Positions 58,865 to 64,000 of a stretch of DNA of 64,000 bases are shown here, piece after piece. The translations under genes and the position numbers were made by a program. Location of the stretch: positions 3,720,001-3,784,000 of the forward strand of contig JAPNXP010000011.1 in NCBI GenBank assembly GCA_028753945.1, given 5' to 3'. A model generated the notes under the pieces. The model was not told the origin of the DNA. It was given only the letters and a program-made list of their open reading frames with translations, and ran no database searches. This stretch comes from Hexactinellida sp. DTS-2022. Its lineage: Eukaryota; Porifera; Hexactinellida. The stretch's first letter is position 1. Every line of letters starts with the position of its first letter.

Positions 58865-59179
58865 GTATGTTATCGATCAAACAATAATTATTTTGTATTT
58901 ACCTCCCATAGGCGTCGTAAACCACCCGAACACCTTAACATGTCCGGGCGGCCGAGGAGCTATCCGGTATTACTCAGAGTTCGATTAAACTCTGGGTATC
59001 TCCAGATAATAGTACACCAGTATACAACAACTGACCAAAAGTATTTGAGCAACAGGAATTTTATTCCAGACACAAAATGCTACTTATAGCGTATCAACGG
59101 TACTCTGAAACAATTTAACTATGTAGCTATAGTTATAAATTTCTTAAATTTTCGATTTTAAGTCATTTTTATAAAATCT

Positions 59180-59470
59180 CCATGAGGTGGCATAAGTGTC
59201 CCTGCCACATGCCACTTGTGGCACAAATGGGAATGTGGCTGTATCTCAGTGAAAAATAATCGTAATGATTTGAAATTTAGTAGTTAGAATAATTTGACCA
59301 TGTGGTATCCAAATCTGAAATCAGAATTTGTATATTATAATTGCCTCATGAATCATGATGATCATAAATTATATATTTAATTAGCTAATTATATAATTAA
59401 TGAGTTTAACACATCCATAAAAATGTAAATTCAAATATAATCTTATTTTATTTAGTTAACATATCGTTGT
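59180..59470. repeat. Dispersed repeat (GCCACTTGTGGC family), copy 2
   Basis: Inverse copy of 21829-22160, carrying GCCACATGCCACTTGTGGCA and TTAATTAGCTAATTATATAA. Lies in the intron 58865-60740. Confidence 0.6.
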
Positions 59471-60045
59471 ATGTCAACCTGCTAGAGTTATCCTGCTAGA
59501 AGCTTGAATGTATGAATACAAATTATTGTTCAAATACTTTTGGTGTAGAGGTGGGTGGAACTACGGCCATCAAGCAGTTGGCACAGCCCTAAATTTCATC
59601 GACCGGGAGGCCCGAAGGGCCAATCCTCTTATTTACGACGCCTATGTACCTTCCCATACCGTTGTACATTAATCTTTACTCCAGGGAATGATAGAATTGC
59701 ATCTTGTTACTACATGTAGTATAAATCGTTTAGTGATTAGTGGTAAGAAAGGTGAATTAATTGAATCTTCTTTGAACGGACGAAAGCAAATCGGAGTATT
59801 ATGTACGAACCTAATTCACAATATAATTTCACTGTCCACTAATGTATCTACTTTATATACTATATTATGATTTGTTTATCGATGTTCTCGAAATTATCTA
59901 GAATTCTTAGAAAACAAAAGTAGATAACCCCCGAGATGTGGCACTGCAGGCGAAATGCGTATCTAGACAAAACGCGTTTAGCCTAGAAACGCATTTCTCC
60001 TGCAACAACACCATTAGGAGTGCAGCTTGTGGAACATCTCAGAGG

Positions 60046-60550
60046 CAGGCTTGGGGTCAAATACATTCAAATGTATTTAAATACTTACAATACAAATACT
60101 TTTCAATATGTATTTAAATACAATACAATTACTTTGGAAATAATTACAAAAGTATTTAAATACTTACAAATACTTTCCGAAAGTATTTAAATACTTTACA
60201 AATACTACTACAAACAATCAAGTTCTAAAAAATTTAATACGGATAACTATGTGTAGTTGACCTACACGGTTGAATAGATGGAAGTGAATATATGATTATA
60301 ATTCTACACTACTAGTAACTAATACAAGTTTAATATTATTCCCTTATATTGTGCCAACTGCCTAGTGTTGTTGAATATAAAGTATTTGAATGTATTTGAA
60401 CAAAATAGAATACATTTCAAAAGTATTTAATTACAATACAAATACTTTCACAAAATTATAAAAAATTGTAAAAAGTATTTAAATACATCTCAAATACATG
60501 GGAAATGGATTTAAAATACAAAATACAATTGTATTTGACCCCCACCATGC
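60046..60550. mobile_element. hAT-like MITE rich in GTATTTAAATAC
   Basis: 505 bp; ends CAGGCTTGGGGTCAAATAC and complement of GTATTTGACCCCCACCATG; flanks CTCAGAGG and GTCAGAGG (7 of 8). The body is repeated AAATACTTACAAATAC. It resembles the 52696-53253 MITE in build. It lies in the intron 58865-60740. Confidence 0.82.
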
Positions 60551-60740
60551 GTCAGAGGTTGGTCACATCTCGGAGATTTTAACAAATAAAATATCAAAAC
60601 TAAATCATTGGTTAGTTAATACATTTATAATTCTTAGTTTTCTTTCGATTGAATGGTTGATACCTAAATTTAGTTGACATATAAGATCCTAAATTACATT
60701 CCATTTCAAAAATGTACTTTTAATAACGACGTTCTCTTAG

Positions 60741-60913
60741 TGTGGAAAACCTTGGGTTGTTGATAAATGTGCTGAATGTGGGAGCCCTATTGGAGGAGTG
60801 CGCCACAAATTGGATGATAAAAATGAATTACTGAACGTAACTAAAGATGAAACCAAAACGGGGTATCTGCTTGGTAGAGCGGACAATATTAAATATATTC
60901 AAACTGGAGAAAG
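60741..60913 (+). CDS. RNF213: RNF213-like exon 8, second half of the RZ finger
   Basis: Acceptor ttctcttag, donor gtatta; starts in phase 0, ends with two bases. Opens with CGKPWVVDKCAECGSPIGG, supplying the remaining Cys ligands (CG and CxxC). It then reads through a TGYLLGRADN segment equivalent to 'TGHVLGNPQ' in vertebrates. All ligands expected for an RZ finger are kept, so this copy looks functional here. Confidence 0.93.
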
Positions 60914-60966
60914 GTATTATCTGATCATTAGATAAATCCAACTATATTAATAAATAATCTCCATAG

Positions 60967-61244
60967 ATTGCTTAGCCCTGCTTCTGTATCTATAATTCGT
61001 ATCCTAATGGACATCTCCTTCATTTGGTCATCTTGTTCCAGACATCCCACTGAGAGGAGTCAAGTACTACCTTCTCTGGTGAAAGGAGGACTAGAAGACC
61101 CCAGAGACCTGTCTACCTTCTTCTACCAACACCTGGAGAGAGACATGAGGGATTTGGCGGGACTGACAGGAAAGAACTTTGAAGAAGCTAACTTCATTCT
61201 CCATCTAATCATCAAGTCTCTCATGCAGACAGCAACAGAGCCAT
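60967..61244 (+). CDS. RNF213: RNF213-like exon 9
   Basis: Acceptor ctccatag, donor gtgagt; the preceding intron is 53 bp. Encodes LLSPASVSIIRILMDISF and DLSTFFYQHLERDMRDLAGL, equivalent to the vertebrate 'PPVVFLLIRLLTHLALL' and 'FLQQHILKDLEQLAKMLG'. Takes one base and ends with one. Confidence 0.9.
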
Positions 61245-61322
61245 GTGAGTATACTCTCAATACACATTATATAGCAGTGTAGTGCTAGGTATTAGCTGCT
61301 GTTACTGACTGCTATGCTACAG

Positions 61323-61488
61323 GTGGTATTCCTACTGAGCTGACACAGCGTGAGCTGAGAGAGCAGTGGGAGAAGGAGTTTGACAAGAAGTTCATTCAGC
61401 CAATACTCACCTCTCTACACACAGATGTACAGAGACAGATGCAGGAGGTGCTGAGTGAGAAGAGGATTGCTAACAATCCACTACTCAG
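61323..61488 (+). CDS. RNF213: RNF213-like exon 10
   Basis: Acceptor gctacag, donor gtaaat. Encodes ELREQWEKEFDKKFIQPIL and VLSEKRIANNPLLR. The latter matches the vertebrate 'DKRISSNPVAKII' region. Takes two bases and ends with two. Confidence 0.9.
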
Positions 61489-61550
61489 GTAAATACACTG
61501 CTGATACACAGCTGGTTAGTGACTATCTCTCTGAATGAATTTGAACTTAG

Positions 61551-61852
61551 AATCGTGTACGAGAGAGAAGAACCAGAACCAGATAACCCCTTGCCTCACC
61601 TGTGGCGCTACAGGACTATTGTGAGTCTGGAGCATTTCTCTCAGAGCTTCAGTACAGCTGATCTCACAACGAAAGATAAGTGTCCTCTAGTCTCCAAGTT
61701 ATTGAAAGAAGAAAGTCGATTGTTTGTGACTCGCTATTTACCAGATATTGTACAGCTGCAGAGACGAGTGGGAGATAGGTTCTTACATAAACTGGATAAG
61801 AATAAAGCCAGCAAAACTTCTATAACACAATTTTTAAAAGCATTGAAACATG
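61551..61852 (+). CDS. RNF213: RNF213-like exon 11
   Basis: Acceptor tgaacttag, donor gtaaat. Encodes LPHLWRYRTIVSLEHF and VSKLLKEESRLFVTRYLPD, then a VQLQRRVGDRF helix. This is equivalent to vertebrate 'LWHFLQKEAELRLVKFLPEILALQRDL'. Takes one base and ends with one. Confidence 0.92.
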
Positions 61853-62077
61853 GTAAATAATGTATTAGAACAGTGGTTTCTACCTTTTTGCGCAAGTACG
61901 CCTTGATAAAGCTTCAATGCAATCGAATACCTCTATGCCCTATGGGTAGCATCGTTTTCAAAATATTTTGTTTTCTAAATTAAGTTGTACTTGCTTTGGG
62001 AATTACTTGATGAGAAATAATGTTAATTTGCAGTTAATTTGACTATAAACTTAAATTTAGATTAACTTTCTTAGTAT

Positions 62078-62590
62078 ATATGTTATGGGAAATATGAGAA
62101 ATTGGGCAATTTGCATAATGCCCAGGCAATGTGCATAATGCTGGTTTTTGTAGCAATTTGCAAACTCTTTAGGAATTTTGCAAGATGTCTCCTTCGTGGC
62201 GCAATTTGCACAATGCCATCATACCAACCAGACAATTTGCATAATGTACAACAATATGCATAATGTCCAAACAATTTACATAATGTCCAGCAATATGCAA
62301 AATTCTGTCACACCAAATTGGCAATATGCAATTGATACTTGTTACATTATGACACAATGACAAAACTTTGCATATTGCTGGACTTTATGCAAATTGTCTG
62401 GACATTATGCATATTGCTGGACATTATGCAAATTGTCTGGTTGGTATGATGGCATTATGCAAATTGCGCCACGAAGGAGACATTTTGCAAAATGCCTAAA
62501 GAGTTTGCAAATTGCTACAAAACCAGCATTTTGCATATTGCCTGGGCATTATGCAAAATGCCCAATTTCGCATATTGCCCATAACATCTA
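62078..62590. repeat. Foldback element with GTTATGGGCAATATGC ends, copy 2
   Basis: Two arms of roughly 230 bp in near-perfect inverse orientation (GCAATTTGCATAATG units and GTCTCCTTCGTGGCGCAA in the left arm, complement in the right). It fills most of the intron 61853-62626 of the RNF213-like gene. If transcribed it would form a long hairpin. Confidence 0.82.
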
Positions 62591-62626
62591 TATTCTGTTG
62601 TGATCAATAATCTATTCTCATAATAG

Positions 62627-62885
62627 AAAATGAAGAAGAATCAAAAGAAATAGCTCGACTGATAGATAGTCTTTCAGCAGCATGGAGCATAATAGGGGAC
62701 GAGGTGAAGAATAATGGACGCCTCATAATGGACAATGCTTTAAGACAACAAATAGTTAGTACTACTCCAATCTCCTACCTGTTGCCCACCGCAACAGGAG
62801 ATGGAGTGCTGATTACCTCCCTGACAGACTACTTGGTTATGGTGCACAACTCATTTGTACACGCCTACAGAGACAGAGTGAAGGG
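62627..62885 (+). CDS. RNF213: RNF213-like exon 12
   Basis: Acceptor cataatag, donor gtaggt. Encodes IARLIDSLSAAWSIIGDEV, ISYLLPTATGDGVLI and TDYLVMVHNSFVHAYRD, equivalent to the vertebrate 'FLSTWNKLRRSLE', 'FEILLPRRRGLGLCA' and 'LIRLHNEIVYAVE' blocks. Takes two bases and ends with two. The upstream intron carries a long foldback repeat. Confidence 0.9.
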
Positions 62886-62959
62886 GTAGGTATACTCTTA
62901 TCTTTGACAGCTAGCATGTGTGTTGTATAGAGATGTGTGTTTAGTTTGTCTTGTGTCAG

Positions 62960-63239
62960 GTCCCGCAGTGACAAAGTGCCACTCCGGGAGTTGAAAGTTC
63001 GTCACATGATTGAGTACGAGGAGCAGCTCCAGCCTCTGCTGCTGTCACACGCTCACTACTCACTAGCTCTCGGACAAGGAAGCCTCGTGAGTTACGACTT
63101 TGAGGGAGTGGAGAAGCAACTGATGGAACAGTTGTTCCAGAACAGACCTCTGATTCTGGCAGAGCATCTGCGCTTCGAGTACACTCGTGAGGCCTACAAC
63201 CTAGGTGAGTTTGAGCAGGTGCGACACAAGGTCCCGCAG
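62960..63239 (+). CDS. RNF213: RNF213-like exon 13
   Basis: Acceptor ttgtgtcag, donor gttagt. Encodes HMIEYEEQLQPLLLSHAHYS and YDFEGVEKQLMEQLFQNRPL, equivalent to vertebrate 'SYEVERDLTPLILSNCQYQ' and 'FDLEKIQRQIVSRFLQGKPRL'. Takes one base and ends in phase 0. Confidence 0.93.
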
Positions 63240-63303
63240 GTTAGTTTCTTGTGATATTATTTAATCACTTTGAATCTTTATCCAATAATAATTTTTATCA
63301 CAG

Positions 63304-63513
63304 ACTGAGTTGAATTTGACGCGGTGGAGAGGAATACGACAGGAATTAGACTCACTTGAGTCTGTGAGTGATGTTCTCCTTGTGCTGGATGTAGTGATTG
63401 GATTCTTGTCTTCAGCAGGAGGAGACCCAAATTTTAAACTGTCAAAATATCTTCATGAAGTTCTAAAGTATCCTCATATAACCACTGGAGTTGGTCCTTT
63501 GAAGAGCAGAAGA
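63304..63513 (+). CDS. RNF213: RNF213-like exon 14
   Basis: Acceptor tatcacag, donor gtatgc; 70 codons, phase 0 at both ends. Contains LLVLDVVIGFLSSAGGDPN, nearly identical in pattern to vertebrate 'VVEVTLGFLSTAGGDPN', a hallmark of the RNF213 C-terminal domain. Confidence 0.94.
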
Positions 63514-63589
63514 GTATGCAATATATTCTCTGTTATTTATATATATTAAAGTACGTATCTATTTTTATTTGTTTATTTAAATCCTCCAG

Positions 63590-63679
63590 GCAGAATTAAA
63601 TCTCCGATTGTCTCACATACTCAGTTTCTGGAATTTTCTGTCTATAGAGAAAGCACTAAAGATTTCCATCCTTGGGCAG
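63590..63679 (+). CDS. RNF213: RNF213-like exon 15; gene continues past the window
   Basis: Acceptor atcctccag, donor gtaaca; 30 codons, phase 0. Encodes AELNLRLSHILSFWNFLSIE, equivalent to vertebrate 'RCQLKHTIALWQFLSAHKSE'. The remaining 150 or so C-terminal residues must lie past 64000. Nothing after 63680 was convincingly recognised as the next exon. Confidence 0.88.
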
Positions 63680-64000
63680 GTAACATGCTTTTAAATATTT
63701 ATATATATAGGCATAGGCTATGATATAGGTTATAACTTATAAGCCCTTTAATAACCTGTAATATACTGCGAATAAAGCGTTCCATCTCCGTCTCAAAAAG
63801 AATCGTCTGCCGCTCCTTTCTTCAAAGTGGCTCTCTATGTGTGCTACTTTTGTATATCGTGGAATAACATTTTGCATACACATGATTTGTAATCAAGACA
63901 GGTGTCATAATGCCAGCAGTCCCCCTAAATATTGTCCCAGGACTTGTGATGTTAGTGCCAGTTACCCCCGTGTGCACTAGGCCAGTTGTACCTCTTATGG
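63680..64000 (+). other. Intron or unrecognised exon at window end
   Basis: Follows the donor at 63680. 63770-63840 has a mildly coding-like composition (AATCGTCTGCCGCTCC), but no frame matched the next RNF213 segment. Confidence 0.4.

Larger units (their letters stand above)
32722..63679 (+). other. RNF213: RNF213-like giant E3 ubiquitin ligase gene, C-terminal part, 15 exons
   Basis: In animals RNF213 is a very large cytosolic protein with a dynein-like AAA+ core, a RING and an RZ-type zinc finger. It ubiquitinates proteins and bacterial lipopolysaccharide and coats lipid droplets and intracellular pathogens. Seen here: fifteen open segments with GT donors and AG acceptors whose phases join without a break into 1089 codons. 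In order they resemble the vertebrate protein from just after the RING to near the C-terminus, including the RZ finger (CPNGH, CG, CxxC), IANNPLLR, a leucine-rich RYLPDIVQLQR stretch and GFLSSAGGDPN. These comparisons are from memory, not an alignment. The gene is incomplete at both ends: the first exon starts in phase 0 after an acceptor and the last ends at a donor. The AAA+ core and RING are not seen. Introns range from 53 bp to 15.8 kb. The later exons (60967-63239) look richer in G+C than the introns. Many invertebrates carry several paralogues, so the symbol denotes the family only. Confidence 0.9.

Overview
This window is eukaryotic and almost certainly from an animal, probably a marine invertebrate of an early-branching group. 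That placement is inferred from gene content and could not be tested by database search. The DNA is AT-rich and has spliced genes with GT-AG introns. It is crowded with DNA transposons: hAT, THAP/P-element, MULE, Tc1/mariner-like MITEs and Helitron/Helentron-like elements. No bacterial operons, rRNA or tRNA genes were seen.

The one clear host gene is on the + strand. Fifteen exons between 32722 and 63679 join in perfect reading phase into 1089 codons. They match the C-terminal third of the giant E3 ubiquitin ligase RNF213: the region after the RING, the RZ-type zinc finger (split by an intron at 58864/60741) and the C-terminal domain. The gene starts before 32722 and continues past 63679. No RNF213-type RING was found. 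An isolated open segment at 5695-6122 with good splice sites may be a distant upstream exon, but its phase does not join directly to 32722. A second, unrecognised candidate gene lies on the - strand at 29867-30710, with three small phase-compatible exons.

Layout: 1-4400 holds a ~1.2-kb unit in near-tandem copies, with two arrays of a ~60-bp minisatellite. 4400-9100 holds nested hAT-like and Helitron-like non-autonomous elements. 9640-10090 and 18480-20005 are Helentron-like elements, the second with a ~141-bp tandem array; the same family forms a head-to-tail triplet at 42022-43955. 11795-14785 and 49560-52471 are two diverged, broken P-element-type THAP transposases; the second lies in an element with intact ends. 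20414-21800 is a GC-rich MULE transposase relic with an internal inversion. 22357-22970 and 35450-36700 are Ty3/gypsy pol relics, 37950-38609 a second MULE relic, and 47070-48570 a hAT (DUF4371) relic. 23425-28110 is framed by a ~370-bp inverted repeat.

The ligase gene is therefore stretched over more than 31 kb by transposon-filled introns. The largest, 41138-56916, is 15.8 kb and holds Helentron-like copies, a hAT relic, a complete P-type element and many MITEs. Target-site duplications and uninterrupted sister copies allow the insertion order to be read in several places.
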